Position numbers and translations under genes: made by a program. From positions 87,781-151,780 of the forward strand of contig NZ_LTAY01000070.1 in assembly GCF_002050515.1 (NCBI RefSeq): a stretch of 64,000 nucleotides of DNA, read 5' to 3'. Under the pieces are notes generated by a model, which saw only the letters and a list, made by a program, of their open reading frames with translations, was not told where the DNA came from and ran no database searches. Source of the stretch: Clostridium thermobutyricum DSM 4928. Its GTDB lineage: Bacteria; Bacillota; Clostridia; Clostridiales; Clostridiaceae. Each line of letters opens with the position of its first letter. Position 1 is the stretch's first letter. Below are positions 40,163 to 49,682 of the stretch, piece by piece.

Positions 40163-40963
40163 TTATTCTCCATTTAAGCTTAGTTGTAATACATCAATTT
40201 TTTTATTGATTTCATTTAGATACTCTTCTAAAGTAAGTTTATTTTCTTTTATTAATTTTGCATGATTTTTTCCTACATATCTATAATGCCAAGGTTCATA
40301 ATTATATTGTGTTATTTTTTCTTTATCTTTAGGATATCTTAATATGAAACCATATTTATGAGCATTTTCATTTAACCATTTAAAAGCTTTGGTATTTTCA
40401 AATCCACTATCTAATCTAGAATAATCAGAACTTAAAATGTCTATTGCATATCCAGTTTCATGCTCACTTCCTCCAGGAGGAGCAGAATACTTTAATGCTT
40501 GTTCTTTACCTACTGCATTTACTCTAGAATTAAAAAGATTTATTTGAACTTGATGACTTCTATATCCAGAAGCGCCAAGTAGATTTATTCCATCATTTTT
40601 TGCAGCATCAAACATTACTTTTGCTTCAGAAGCAACAGTTTTATTAAGTTTTGTTGTTTCTATATAAGAAAGGAATGGTAAATTTGATTCAACTATGTTT
40701 TTAGGAACATAATCATTAGGAAGCAAATTTGTTTTATTGCATAGTATTAAGTTTTCATCATTTTTATAACTTATAAGCAATGCAAGCTCTTTACTAGCTT
40801 TTTGAGCTGAAGCTTGAACTGAATCTTCTTTTTCAGTCTTAGAACTTTCAGCTGTATTTATATTAACAATTGAATTAGCTAAAACTTTATTTAAACTTAT
40901 TGTACATCCGATTATAATAATAGAACCAAATGAAATAACTAATTTTGTTTTATTATTCATCAT
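40163..40963 (-). CDS. D-alanyl-D-alanine carboxypeptidase, VanY type (M15B)
   Basis: 266 residues with an N-terminal signal/anchor helix (about 6-28). The peptidase domain has S-G-Y-R-S-H, the zinc motif S-E-H-E-T-G-Y-A-I-D and E-P-W-H-Y-R-Y. It trims the terminal D-Ala of peptidoglycan stems. No vanA-like ligase or sensor pair is nearby, so it is a housekeeping wall enzyme rather than a resistance gene. Two Met codons (40963 and 40960) follow AGGAGG; either may be used. First gene of a pair with capA. Confidence 0.9.
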   Translation of the reverse strand: MMNNKTKLVISFGSIIIIGCTISLNKVLANSIVNINTAESSKTEKEDSVQASAQKASKELALLISYKNDENLILCNKTNLLPNDYVPKNIVESNLPFLSYIETTKLNKTVASEAKVMFDAAKNDGINLLGASGYRSHQVQINLFNSRVNAVGKEQALKYSAPPGGSEHETGYAIDILSSDYSRLDSGFENTKAFKWLNENAHKYGFILRYPKDKEKITQYNYEPWHYRYVGKNHAKLIKENKLTLEEYLNEINKKIDVLQLSLNGE

Positions 40964-41199
40964 AAAACCTCCTTTTCAAAAAAATGGATATTATTAATAT
41001 TACCATATTAAGTAAAAATAAACAATAAAAGTGAAAATAATGCGATTATTTGTTTAGAATTATAATTATTAAATTATAACTGTAATATTAATGATTTAAA
41101 GTATAAAGAATATATCCTTAGCACTTTATTTTTATATCAAATTCAAGGATTGAGGAATATATTATTATGAGAAAACAAAAATAAATGGAGGAAATATTT

Positions 41200-42906
41200 G
41201 TGAGAATTTTGCCAAGTATAGAAAAACAAATAATAAATGACAAATTTAAAAAAGTAAAATCTAGTTTATTTGTTGGTAATTATGAAGATGAGTGTAAAGG
41301 TTGTTCAGAAAGAATGGAGGTTGTTTTAAGATTCGAATTAGATAATAATTATAATAATATATTTGTAAAAAACAATATGAAATTAATTATGTTTCTAGAA
41401 AATATATTGTATAATTCAAGCGTAATTTTGAACTTTAAAATAAATTTAAAAGATTGTAATGGAAATACATTAGAAGATATAGAAAGAAGAAAAACAGTTT
41501 GTAGAGAAGAAATTTGTAACTATATAGAGTTAAATATTTTAGATAGATGTAGTTCAATAGATTTAAGAAGAGTAAGTGAAATTAATATTATAATAGAAGG
41601 AAGAGATTTAGGAATAGCAGTATTTACATCTACAAATGGTAGAAATAAACCATTTTTATTTTTAGAAAGGTTCTGTTGTGAAGAAGGATGTAAGGGACCA
41701 AGAGGAGATAAAGGACCAAGAGGAGAGCAAGGGCCAAGAGGAAATAGAGGGCCACAAGGAGATCCAGGAGAACAAGGAGAGCAAGGAGAAAAAGGAGAAA
41801 AGGGAGATCCAGGAGAACAGGGACCAAATGGTTGTAAAGGTCTAAGAGGAGATAAAGGACCAAGAGGAGAACAAGGGCCACAAGGAGATCCAGGAGAACA
41901 AGGACCTATGGGAGAACAAGGACCACAAGGAGATCCAGGAATCCCAGGGCCAAGAGGAGAACAAGGCCCAAGAGGTGAAAGAGGACCAAGAGGAGAACAA
42001 GGAATAAGAGGAGAACAGGGAATTCAAGGTATACAAGGAGACCCAGGAGAAAAAGGAGAAAGAGGTGATAAGGGAGAAAGAGGAGATCCGGGAGAACAAG
42101 GAATAAGAGGAGAACAGGGAATCCAAGGTATACAAGGAGATCCAGGAGAAAAAGGAGAAAGAGGTGATAAAGGAGAACAAGGAGATCCTGGTGAGCAAGG
42201 ACAACAAGGAGATCCGGGAGAACAAGGGCCAAGAGGAGAACAAGGACCACAAGGAGATAAGGGACCAAGAGGAGATAAAGGGCCAAGAGGTGACAAAGGA
42301 CCAGAAGGTTGTGAAGGACCAAGAGGGGATAAGGGCCCAGATGGATGCAAAGGACCAAGAGGAGATAAAGGACCAAGAGGAGAACAAGGGCCACAAGGAA
42401 AAAGAGGACCTTGCGGATGCTCTTCAAATGAATGTTGTATAGAAAAAATTAAAAAAGTATTGGATTCATTACAAGGATGTGAAATTGGATTAGGTAATTT
42501 AGATGAGCCAATTGGATCTATAAATGGAAGAATTGAATGTACTGAAAACTGTATATTAATATTAAAAGAGAATTGTAAATATAATGCTTATCCTTTATGT
42601 AGTATAACAGGTATAATTTCATGTGAAAACTTAGATATAAATTGTAGTTGTGGAGATTCATATGAAAAAGAACACTGTAGTAAATGTGTTAAAGGATTAA
42701 AAAGATTGTTCTATATGTTAAAAGGTCATACAGTAGATATAGGAATACAAGGTAGTATATTAAATTTACAAGAAGTAACTATAGTGTCAGTAAATAATGG
42801 AATTGTCAAAGCAAAACAAAGAGATAAATATTACTATATAAGTTTATGCTTTATAACACAAGTAAAGAATATTTGTGAGGATATAGTATACAATGTATGT
42901 GATTAA
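41200..42906 (+). CDS. Collagen-like, cysteine-rich surface protein
   Basis: 568 residues from GTG 41200, 8 bases after GGAGG; the ATG at 41185 precedes that site. A Cys-containing N-terminal domain (1-162) is followed by about 81 Gly-X-Y triplets (163-406), rich in P-R, D-K, E-Q and D-P, with Cys inside several triplets. A Cys-rich C-terminal domain (407-568) follows. There is no signal peptide, as for BclA-type exosporium proteins that reach the spore from the mother cell. The charged repeats differ from the Thr-rich repeats of Bacillus BclA. Spore surface location is inferred; I could not identify a sporulation promoter. Confidence 0.85.
   Translation: MRILPSIEKQIINDKFKKVKSSLFVGNYEDECKGCSERMEVVLRFELDNNYNNIFVKNNMKLIMFLENILYNSSVILNFKINLKDCNGNTLEDIERRKTVCREEICNYIELNILDRCSSIDLRRVSEINIIIEGRDLGIAVFTSTNGRNKPFLFLERFCCEEGCKGPRGDKGPRGEQGPRGNRGPQGDPGEQGEQGEKGEKGDPGEQGPNGCKGLRGDKGPRGEQGPQGDPGEQGPMGEQGPQGDPGIPGPRGEQGPRGERGPRGEQGIRGEQGIQGIQGDPGEKGERGDKGERGDPGEQGIRGEQGIQGIQGDPGEKGERGDKGEQGDPGEQGQQGDPGEQGPRGEQGPQGDKGPRGDKGPRGDKGPEGCEGPRGDKGPDGCKGPRGDKGPRGEQGPQGKRGPCGCSSNECCIEKIKKVLDSLQGCEIGLGNLDEPIGSINGRIECTENCILILKENCKYNAYPLCSITGIISCENLDINCSCGDSYEKEHCSKCVKGLKRLFYMLKGHTVDIGIQGSILNLQEVTIVSVNNGIVKAKQRDKYYYISLCFITQVKNICEDIVYNVCD
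42001..42198 (+). repeat. Tandem 99-bp repeat in the collagen-like gene
   Basis: 42001-42099 and 42100-42198 encode nearly identical blocks of 11 Gly-X-Y triplets (starting [10 protein letters not shown]). Only a few bases differ, implying recent duplication within the gene. Confidence 0.85.
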
Positions 42907-42911
42907 AATTA

Positions 42912-42948
42912 AAGGTAGAAAACAGTAAAGTTTTCTACCTTATTTTTT
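42912..42948. terminator. Bidirectional terminator
   Basis: 12-bp stem (42912-42923 with 42930-42941) around AGTAAA, followed by ATTTTTT. It lies between the collagen-like gene and the convergent ABC exporter gene. Confidence 0.88.
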
Positions 42949-44809
42949 AAGCTATTTCATCATTATTAGCAAATTGGCTATTGTAAAGAGTTGAATAGAA
43001 TCCGCCTTTTTCCATAAGTTCATTGTGGTTACCTTGCTCAATAACATTACCTTGATCCATAACAAGAATTAAGTCCGCATCTTTTATAGTTGAAAGTCTA
43101 TGTGCAATAACAAAGTTTGTTCTACCTTTCATAAGTCTTGTCATAGCATTTTGAATATAGCTTTCAGTTCTTGTATCAACTGAACTTGTAGCTTCATCAA
43201 GAATTAAAACTTTTGGGTTTGCTAAAATAGCTCTAGCAATAGTTAAAAGTTGTTTTTGTCCTTGAGAAATATTTGAAGCTTCTTCATTAAGAACTGTGTC
43301 ATATCCTTCAGGAAGAGTTCTTATAAAGTGGTCAGCATGTGCAGCTTTAGCAGCAGTAATTATTTCTTCCATTGTAGCATTTTCTTTACCATAAGCTATA
43401 TTATCTTTAATAGTTCCATTAAATAACCAAGTATCTTGAAGAACCATTCCAAACATACTTCTTAAATATCCACGACTGAAGTTTGTTATATCAGTTCCAT
43501 CAAAAGTAATAGAACCATCATTAAGTTCATAGAATCTCATCATTAAGTTTATAAGAGTTGTTTTACCAGCTCCAGTTGGACCAACAATAGCTATAGTTTG
43601 ACCAGCCTTAACATTAACATTCATATCTTGCATAAGAATTTTATCTTCTGAATATCCGAATTTAACATGATTAAAGTTAACATTTCCAGTAGGATTTTCT
43701 ATAACTTTTGGATTAATTGGATCAGCAACAGCATCAAGTTCATCTAATATTTCAAAAACTCTTTCAGCAGCAGCCATTGTAGATTGAAGAACATTAGCAA
43801 TATTAGTAGTTTGGCTGATTTGTTGAGTAAATTGTCTTGAATATTGAATAAATGATTGAATATATCCAACTTGAAGTTTTCCATTAACAACCATTATTCC
43901 ACCAACAGTTGCAATAAAAACATAAGCTATATTACTTATAAGTCTCATAATTGGCATTAATATACCAGCCATAAATTGAGCTTTCCAAGCAGAAGCGTAT
44001 AGCCTATTATTTATTTCATCAAATTCTTTAATAGCATCTTTTTCTTTACCAAAAGCTTTTATAACAGTGTGACCTGAATAAATTTCTTCAACATGTCCGC
44101 TTAATTTTCCAAGTTCTTGTTGTTGTTTAAAGAAGAATCTTTGAGATTTCTTTACAATTGGCATAGCAACAATAAAACATATTGGAAGAGTGATTATACA
44201 AATTAAAGTAAGTAATGGACTTATAGTAAGCATCATTATAGTTATACCAATTATAGTAATTACAGCAGTTATAAGTTGAGTTAAACTTTGTTGAAGTGTA
44301 CTACTTATTGTATCAATATCATTTGTAACTCTACTTAGAACATCTCCTTGTGGATGTGTATCAAAGTAGTTTATTGGTAAGGTATGAAGCTTTTTATCTA
44401 CAGCAGTTCTTAAACTTTGAACAGTTTTTTGTGCAACATCTGACATAATAAATTTTTGTAAGTATAAGAAAGCTGAACTTAAAACATAAAGTACTAAAAG
44501 TAATATTACATAATGTCCAAGTTTACTAAAATCTATAGAAGCATTAGGAATATGTTTAAATTTAGCTATCATTCCATCTAGAATTACATTAAGTGTATCA
44601 CCAAGAATTTTAGGGCTAAAAACAGTAAATATTGTACTTAAAATTGTCATTAAAACAACTAAAATAAGTCTACCTTTAAAAGGACTTAAATATGTTAAAA
44701 GTCTTTTACCAGAACCTTTAAAGTTTTTTGCTTTTTCTCCAGGTTTTCCAACAGGGCGTTTACCACCAAAGCCCATGCCACCTGAAGATTTTTGTTTAGC
44801 ACTACTCAT
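42947..44809 (-). CDS. ABC exporter half-transporter, catalytically complete ATP site
   Basis: 620 residues. An N-terminal Gly/Lys-rich cytoplasmic extension (1-30) leads to six membrane helices and an ATPase domain. Walker A is G-P-T-G-A-G-K-T-T (about 407-415), the signature is the altered S-Q-G-Q-K-Q, Walker B ends L-D-E-A-T-S and the H-loop is A-H-R-L-S. It pairs with the product of the overlapping upstream gene (8-base overlap) as a heterodimeric exporter of the multidrug/lipid type. The substrate is unknown. Last gene of the marR operon. Confidence 0.92.
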   Translation of the reverse strand: MSSAKQKSSGGMGFGGKRPVGKPGEKAKNFKGSGKRLLTYLSPFKGRLILVVLMTILSTIFTVFSPKILGDTLNVILDGMIAKFKHIPNASIDFSKLGHYVILLLVLYVLSSAFLYLQKFIMSDVAQKTVQSLRTAVDKKLHTLPINYFDTHPQGDVLSRVTNDIDTISSTLQQSLTQLITAVITIIGITIMMLTISPLLTLICIITLPICFIVAMPIVKKSQRFFFKQQQELGKLSGHVEEIYSGHTVIKAFGKEKDAIKEFDEINNRLYASAWKAQFMAGILMPIMRLISNIAYVFIATVGGIMVVNGKLQVGYIQSFIQYSRQFTQQISQTTNIANVLQSTMAAAERVFEILDELDAVADPINPKVIENPTGNVNFNHVKFGYSEDKILMQDMNVNVKAGQTIAIVGPTGAGKTTLINLMMRFYELNDGSITFDGTDITNFSRGYLRSMFGMVLQDTWLFNGTIKDNIAYGKENATMEEIITAAKAAHADHFIRTLPEGYDTVLNEEASNISQGQKQLLTIARAILANPKVLILDEATSSVDTRTESYIQNAMTRLMKGRTNFVIAHRLSTIKDADLILVMDQGNVIEQGNHNELMEKGGFYSTLYNSQFANNDEIA

Positions 44810-46535
44810 TTTCTAGCTCCTCCTTTGAAAGTTGAGATGAAGCAATTTCTTTATAAACGTCACAAGTTTCAAGTAATTCCTTATGTTTTCCTTGTCCAAC
44901 TATTTTACCTTCGTTTATAACTAAAATATTGTCTGCATCTTTTATAGTATTTATTCTTTGAGCAACTATTAAAACAGCTGCATTTGCTGTTTCTCCTTTT
45001 AAAGCTGCACGAAGTTTAGCATCAGTTTTGAAATCAAGAGCTGAGAAACTATCATCAAACATATAAACATCAGGTTTTCTTATTATTGCTCTTGCAATAG
45101 AAAGCCTTTGTTTTTGTCCACCAGAGAAGTTTCTACCTCCTTGTTCAACAATTGATTTAAATCCATTTTCTTTATTTAAAATAAAATCATATGATTGAGC
45201 AACTTTACTAGCATGAATCATTTCATCCATAGTAGCATCAGGTTTACCATATTTAAGGTTCTCTTCTATAGTACCTGAGAAAAGAACAGCTTTTTGAGGT
45301 ACAAATCCAATGTTTTTTCTTAAAGCATCTAAAGTAAGATTTTTTATGTTAGTTCCATTTAAAAGAATTTCACCTTCAGTTGAATCATAGAATCTACTTA
45401 CAAGGTTAAGAATAGTTGATTTACCAGAACCAGTACCACCTATAATAGCAGTAGTTTCTCCTGGCTTAACTTTAAATGAAATATTGCTAAGAGCATTATT
45501 CTCAGCTCCAGGAAAAGCAAATGAAACATTTTTAAATTCAAGAGTACCTTTATCATTAAATTCAGTAATTGAATTTTCAGTATCTACAATAGTAGGTTCA
45601 ATAGCTAAAACTTTATTTATTCTGTCAGCAGAAGCAGCTGCTCTAGGAATCATAATAAATAGCATACTAATCATTACAAGTGAGAACATAATTTGCATTA
45701 CATATTGAATAAATGCCATTAGATTACCAACTTCCATTGAACCAGAATTTATTTTATATGCTCCAAGCCAAATAATAGAAACTGAGGTAAGGTTTAAAAG
45801 AAGCATTAAAAGTGGCATTAAAATAGAAATTATTTTATTAACTTTTATAGCATTATCAGTAAAATCGAAGTTTGCTTCTTCAAATCTTTCTTTTTCAAAG
45901 TTTTGCTTGTTGAAAGCACGTACAACTCTTATACCAGTAAGATTTTCACGAAGTATTTTATTTATTTTATCAAGCTTAACTTGCATGGCTTTAAATCTTG
46001 GCATACCAATTTTACCTACAAATAATATTGATAAAATAACAACAGGCATTGCTACTAATAATATAAGTGAAAGCTTAGCATTAGTTTTTATAGCCATATA
46101 AATACCAGCTATACAAGTAAGAGGTGCAACTATCATCATATTTAATATAGTTATTAATAATTGCTGAACTTGTGTTACGTCATTAGTAGTTCTTGTTATA
46201 AGAGATGCAGTTCCTACTTTGTCCATTTCTGCAAGTGAAAAAGTTTCTGCTTTAGTAAAAACATATCTTCTAAGATCACGTCCAAATCCCATAGCAATCT
46301 TTGAAGAAATAAAGCTTGCAATTGCAGTTGCGATACCTCCTAATAAAGTTAATAGAATCATATACATTCCTATTTTTTCAATGTAGCTTACATCTTTACC
46401 TACAATACCTTTATCAACTATTTTTGATAACATAGTTGGAAGATATAACTGAGTAACAGTTTGAATTAAAAGAAGTATGACTACTATGATAAGAGGAAAG
46501 CTATATGGTTTTAATTTTTTGAAAAGTTTTAACAA
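44802..46535 (-). CDS. ABC exporter half-transporter with degenerate ATP site
   Basis: 577 residues, six membrane helices then an ATPase domain. Walker A is G-G-T-G-S-G-K-S-T and the signature is canonical S-G-G-Q-K-Q-R. But Walker B ends F-D-D (Asp where the catalytic Glu is expected) and the H-loop reads A-Q-R (Gln for His). With the partner's S-Q-G-Q signature this forms the non-hydrolysing site seen in asymmetric exporters such as TM287/288 or LmrCD. It overlaps marR by 7 bases and the second half-transporter by 8. Confidence 0.92.
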   Translation of the reverse strand: MLKLFKKLKPYSFPLIIVVILLLIQTVTQLYLPTMLSKIVDKGIVGKDVSYIEKIGMYMILLTLLGGIATAIASFISSKIAMGFGRDLRRYVFTKAETFSLAEMDKVGTASLITRTTNDVTQVQQLLITILNMMIVAPLTCIAGIYMAIKTNAKLSLILLVAMPVVILSILFVGKIGMPRFKAMQVKLDKINKILRENLTGIRVVRAFNKQNFEKERFEEANFDFTDNAIKVNKIISILMPLLMLLLNLTSVSIIWLGAYKINSGSMEVGNLMAFIQYVMQIMFSLVMISMLFIMIPRAAASADRINKVLAIEPTIVDTENSITEFNDKGTLEFKNVSFAFPGAENNALSNISFKVKPGETTAIIGGTGSGKSTILNLVSRFYDSTEGEILLNGTNIKNLTLDALRKNIGFVPQKAVLFSGTIEENLKYGKPDATMDEMIHASKVAQSYDFILNKENGFKSIVEQGGRNFSGGQKQRLSIARAIIRKPDVYMFDDSFSALDFKTDAKLRAALKGETANAAVLIVAQRINTIKDADNILVINEGKIVGQGKHKELLETCDVYKEIASSQLSKEELENE

Positions 46536-46984
46536 TTTAAACCACTCCCATCTTTAGTCTTTTTATACTTATCTAAATTAGTTTTTACTTTAATAAGTAA
46601 ATTATTTAAAGTTTCAATTTCATCATCTGAAAAATTTTCTAAACATATTTTATCTATTTTATTTATAACAGATTTTAAATTGTAACAAGCTACTTTTCCT
46701 TTTTCAGAAAGAAAAACTCTAGATACACGGCCATCATGTTCGTCATTCTTTTTATAAAGAAAACCAGATTTCTCAAGACGTTTAATCATTACAGTTATTG
46801 TAGCTGGTTTAGTATTAAGAATATCTGCTATTTCTCTTTGACTTATTCCATCTTTTTTATTAAGAACAAAAAGAAGTTGAGGTTGACCAGGGTAAAGTCC
46901 TTCTTTTTCTAATTCACCGTGGCTAAGAGAAAAATGAGCTTTCATAACTTGACCTAATGTTTTTAAAAAATAGAAATCTTCCAT
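46529..46984 (-). CDS. MarR-family transcriptional regulator
   Basis: 151 residues with a winged helix-turn-helix. I-S-Q-R-E-I-A-D-I-L-N-T-K-P-A-T-I-T is the recognition region, followed by the D-x-R-D/G-x-R-like wing H-D-G-R-V-S-R-V-F. It heads the operon with the ABC exporter and probably represses it, releasing on binding an exported compound. A paired palindromic operator overlaps the likely transcription start (47005-47031). Confidence 0.92.
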   Translation of the reverse strand: MEDFYFLKTLGQVMKAHFSLSHGELEKEGLYPGQPQLLFVLNKKDGISQREIADILNTKPATITVMIKRLEKSGFLYKKNDEHDGRVSRVFLSEKGKVACYNLKSVINKIDKICLENFSDDEIETLNNLLIKVKTNLDKYKKTKDGSGLNC

Positions 46985-47004
46985 AAAAATCTCCTTTCAA
47001 AAAG

Positions 47005-47031
47005 TTAGTCGGCTAATAATTAGTCGACTAA
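47005..47031. promoter_or_regulatory. Paired palindromic operator for MarR
   Basis: Two 12-bp palindromes, TTAGTCGGCTAA (47005-47016) and TTAGTCGACTAA (47020-47031), separated by 3 bases. They lie just downstream of the candidate marR -10, where a bound repressor would block initiation. Confidence 0.75.
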
Positions 47032-47034
47032 CTA

Positions 47035-47063
47035 ATATTACAACCAAAATTAAATAAAATCAA
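47035..47063 (-). promoter_or_regulatory. Candidate promoter of the marR-ABC operon
   Basis: On the minus strand TTGATT (47063-47058), a 17-base spacer and TAATAT (47040-47035). It is directly followed by the paired palindromes. Confidence 0.5.
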
Positions 47064-47130
47064 TGAAAAATTTTGTAAAAAATGATATTATTTTAATGAA
47101 AATTGTATTTGCGAATAGGAGAAATTTAAA

Positions 47131-47376
47131 TTGAATTATGTATATATATTAAAATGTAAGGATGAAACTTTATATACAGGATGGACAAATGATTTAGAAA
47201 AAAGATTTAAAGCTCATAAAGAAGGAAAGGGAGCAAAATATACTAGAGGAAGGGGACCTTTAGAATTAGTTTACTTTGAAGAATATGAAGAAAAAAGTTC
47301 AGCTTTAAAGAGAGAATATGAAATTAAAAAAATGAAGAGGGCGGATAAACTGAAATTAATAGAAAAAAAGAAATAA
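47131..47376 (+). CDS. GIY-YIG nuclease-domain protein (YhbQ/UPF0213-like)
   Basis: 81 residues, a single GIY-YIG domain. Y-V-Y-I-L and Y-T-G-W-T give the two strand motifs, followed by K-R-F-K-A-H and a basic tail. Such stand-alone proteins are found in many bacteria; a DNA repair or processing role is suspected. The start is TTG 47131, after AGGAG. Confidence 0.88.
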   Translation: MNYVYILKCKDETLYTGWTNDLEKRFKAHKEGKGAKYTRGRGPLELVYFEEYEEKSSALKREYEIKKMKRADKLKLIEKKK

Positions 47377-47401
47377 AAGTGATAAATTTCCAAAAATAAA
47401 G

Positions 47402-47429
47402 TTGCAAAAAGTAAAAATATTAATATAAT
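47402..47429 (+). promoter_or_regulatory. Candidate glmS promoter
   Basis: TTGCAA (47402-47407), 16-base spacer, TATAAT (47424-47429). It lies about 110 bases upstream of the ribozyme cleavage site. Confidence 0.45.
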
Positions 47430-47531
47430 ATTAATATATAGAAGAATAAAAATATGCTATTATATTTGCAAGGTATAAAGATAAATTAGAAAAAGGAGTG
47501 ATTTTATAGAAAAAAATTAAGTCAAAAAACA

Positions 47532-47690
47532 ATATAAAGCGCCAGAACTAAGAATTCTTAGTTGACGAGGATGGGGAGTTATCGAGACTTCGGCGGGTGC
47601 CCCACGGTATCGCACTACCGTTAACAGCTAGCAAAACTATGGAGAGATTCGTAGGACAAATCTAGCTTGGTGTTAAAGCCTTCAATATTA
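47532..47690 (+). ncRNA. glmS ribozyme (glucosamine-6-phosphate riboswitch)
   Basis: The core AGCGCCAGAACT, then GTTGACGAGGATGGGGAG, TTATCGAGA, CGGCGGGTGCCCC and the CGCACTACCGTTAACAGCTAG pieces follow in the right order. Self-cleavage is expected between A47538 and G47539 when glucosamine-6-phosphate binds, which destabilises the glmS message. The gene 120 bases downstream is glmS, as expected. Confidence 0.97.
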
Positions 47691-47691
47691 G

Positions 47692-47754
47692 ACTTTTGTA
47701 GTTTCCTAGGATTATTATACCTACTATTAATATTCTTTTAGCTAGGACAAAAGT
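47692..47754 (+). repeat. Inverted repeat between the ribozyme and glmS
   Basis: ACTTTTGT pairs with ACAAAAGT, and CCTAG with CTAGG inside it. No T run follows, so it is a 5' UTR hairpin rather than a terminator. Its role is unknown; it might protect the cleaved mRNA or space the ribosome binding site. Confidence 0.5.
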
Positions 47755-47809
47755 TTATAGAAGATGAAAATTAAATATTAAAGTGATATGAAGGAAGGAA
47801 GAAACTTTT

Positions 47810-49636
47810 ATGTGCGGAATAGTAGGATATGTTGGAGAAAAAAGAGCAACAAACTTTTTAGTAGAAGGATTATCAAAGCTGGAGTATAGAGGATATGATT
47901 CAGCAGGAGTAGCAGTTCAAGAAGGAGAAAGTCTTTCAGTTAGAAAACACAAAGGAAGATTAACTAATCTTGAGAAAGAGCTTGAAAAGAATTCCTTAGA
48001 AGGATGTGTAGGAATAGGGCATACTAGATGGGCAACTCATGGAGCACCATCAGATACTAACTCACACCCACACTTAAGCAATAATGGGAGAATAGCTGTT
48101 GTACACAATGGTATAATAGAAAATTACATTGAGCTTAGAAAATTCTTAGGAGAAAAAGGATACAAGTTCCTATCAGAAACTGATACAGAAGTAATCCCAA
48201 ATCTTGTAGACTATTACTATGAGGGAAATCTTTTTGATGCTGTGGTTAAAGCTACAGAAAAATTAGAGGGAAGCTTTGCAATTGGAGTAATATCAGAAGA
48301 AGATAAAGATACTTTAATTGGAGTTAGAAAAGATAGTCCATTAATAGTTGGTTTAGGAGAAAATGAAAATTTTATTGCCTCAGATATACCAGCAGTTTTA
48401 AGTTATACTAGAAAAGTATACTTATTAGAAGATGAAGAATTTGTTCTTATGAATAAAGAGGGAGTAACTCTTTTAGACAAGAAGGGCAATAAGATAGAGA
48501 AAGAAATTTTCAATGTTACATGGGATGAAAAAGCAGCTGAAAAAGGTGGTTTTGATTCATTTATGTTAAAAGAAATTCATGAGCAACCAAAAGCGATTAG
48601 AGACACGATGACTTCTAGAATATCAATGGAGCATGGTGTTTTTTTTGATGATTTTAAAATATCAAAAGAAGAACTTGAAAGCATTGATAGAATTTATATA
48701 GTTGCTTGTGGAACTGCATATCATGCAGGACTTATGGGAAAAGCATCTATTGAAAGATTAGCAAAAATACCAGTAGAGGTAGATATAGCATCAGAATTTA
48801 GATACAGAAACCCATTAGTTACAGAAAAATCTTTAGTAATAATTCTTAGTCAATCAGGAGAAACTGCTGACACTTTAGCAGCACTTAGAGATTGTAAGAA
48901 TGTTGGTGCAAGAGTTCTAGTTGTAACAAATGTAGTAGGAAGTACTATGTCAAGAGAAGCTGATCATGTTATATATACTATGGCGGGACCAGAAATTTCA
49001 GTAGCATCAACTAAAGCTTATACTACACAAGTATTAGTAATGCATATGATTGCAATTTACTTTAGTGAATTAAGAGAATTAAGTTCTAAAGAAGAATTAG
49101 ATAATATTAAAAAAGAAATGTTAATGCTTCCAGAAGTAATTGAGGAAGTTTTGAATATAAAAGAAGATGTAAAAGCTATAGCAGAAGAAATAAAAGATGA
49201 AAAAGATCTTTATTTCTTAGGAAGAGGAATGGACTTCTTCTTAGCGCTTGAAGGATCATTAAAGCTTAAAGAGATTTCTTATATCCATTCAGAAGCATAT
49301 GCTGGTGGAGAATTAAAGCATGGACCAATTGCTTTAATTGAAGAAGGAACTAAAGTTGTATCAATCCTTACTCAGAAAAACTTAATAGATAAAATGATAA
49401 GTAACGTAGTGGAAATAAAGTCAAGAGGAGCAAAAGTATTTGGAGTAACTTTCAAAGATATGGCGAAAGCTTGCCAAGTACTAGATAAAGTATTATTTAT
49501 ACCAGAAACTCATGAAATTTTAGCACCTATAGTTGCAGCAGTAACAATGCAATTATTAGCGTATTATGTAGCAAGTCTTAAAGGTTTTGATATAGATAAA
49601 CCAAGAAACTTAGCTAAATCAGTAACTGTAGAATAA
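47810..49636 (+). CDS. glmS: Glutamine-fructose-6-phosphate aminotransferase
   Basis: 608 residues. It makes glucosamine-6-phosphate, the first step to UDP-GlcNAc. The N-terminal nucleophile Cys (M-C-G-I-V-G-Y-V-G), the glutaminase segment G-I-G-H-T-R-W-A-T-H-G, and two SIS domains with S-Q-S-G-E-T and the C-terminal K-S-V-T-V-E are complete. It is controlled by the ribozyme upstream. Confidence 0.97.
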   Translation: MCGIVGYVGEKRATNFLVEGLSKLEYRGYDSAGVAVQEGESLSVRKHKGRLTNLEKELEKNSLEGCVGIGHTRWATHGAPSDTNSHPHLSNNGRIAVVHNGIIENYIELRKFLGEKGYKFLSETDTEVIPNLVDYYYEGNLFDAVVKATEKLEGSFAIGVISEEDKDTLIGVRKDSPLIVGLGENENFIASDIPAVLSYTRKVYLLEDEEFVLMNKEGVTLLDKKGNKIEKEIFNVTWDEKAAEKGGFDSFMLKEIHEQPKAIRDTMTSRISMEHGVFFDDFKISKEELESIDRIYIVACGTAYHAGLMGKASIERLAKIPVEVDIASEFRYRNPLVTEKSLVIILSQSGETADTLAALRDCKNVGARVLVVTNVVGSTMSREADHVIYTMAGPEISVASTKAYTTQVLVMHMIAIYFSELRELSSKEELDNIKKEMLMLPEVIEEVLNIKEDVKAIAEEIKDEKDLYFLGRGMDFFLALEGSLKLKEISYIHSEAYAGGELKHGPIALIEEGTKVVSILTQKNLIDKMISNVVEIKSRGAKVFGVTFKDMAKACQVLDKVLFIPETHEILAPIVAAVTMQLLAYYVASLKGFDIDKPRNLAKSVTVE

Positions 49637-49682
49637 TTATTATTTTAAGAAATTGAGAGTTGAATGTGAAGGAGATATTAAA

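Noticed and set aside
40163..40963. Vancomycin resistance determinant
   Set aside because: A VanY-type carboxypeptidase alone, without ligase, dehydrogenase or sensor genes, is a normal wall enzyme.
41630..42427. Several long minus-strand and alternate-frame open frames across the collagen-like gene
   Set aside because: They are by-products of the Gly-X-Y repeat DNA; their translations are repetitive Leu/Val/Ser or Pro/Gly strings with no ribosome binding site.
47500..47535. Possible short coding gene after AAAGGAG ahead of the glmS ribozyme
   Set aside because: The good-looking binding site is followed by ATAG and early stops, with no start codon at a usable distance.
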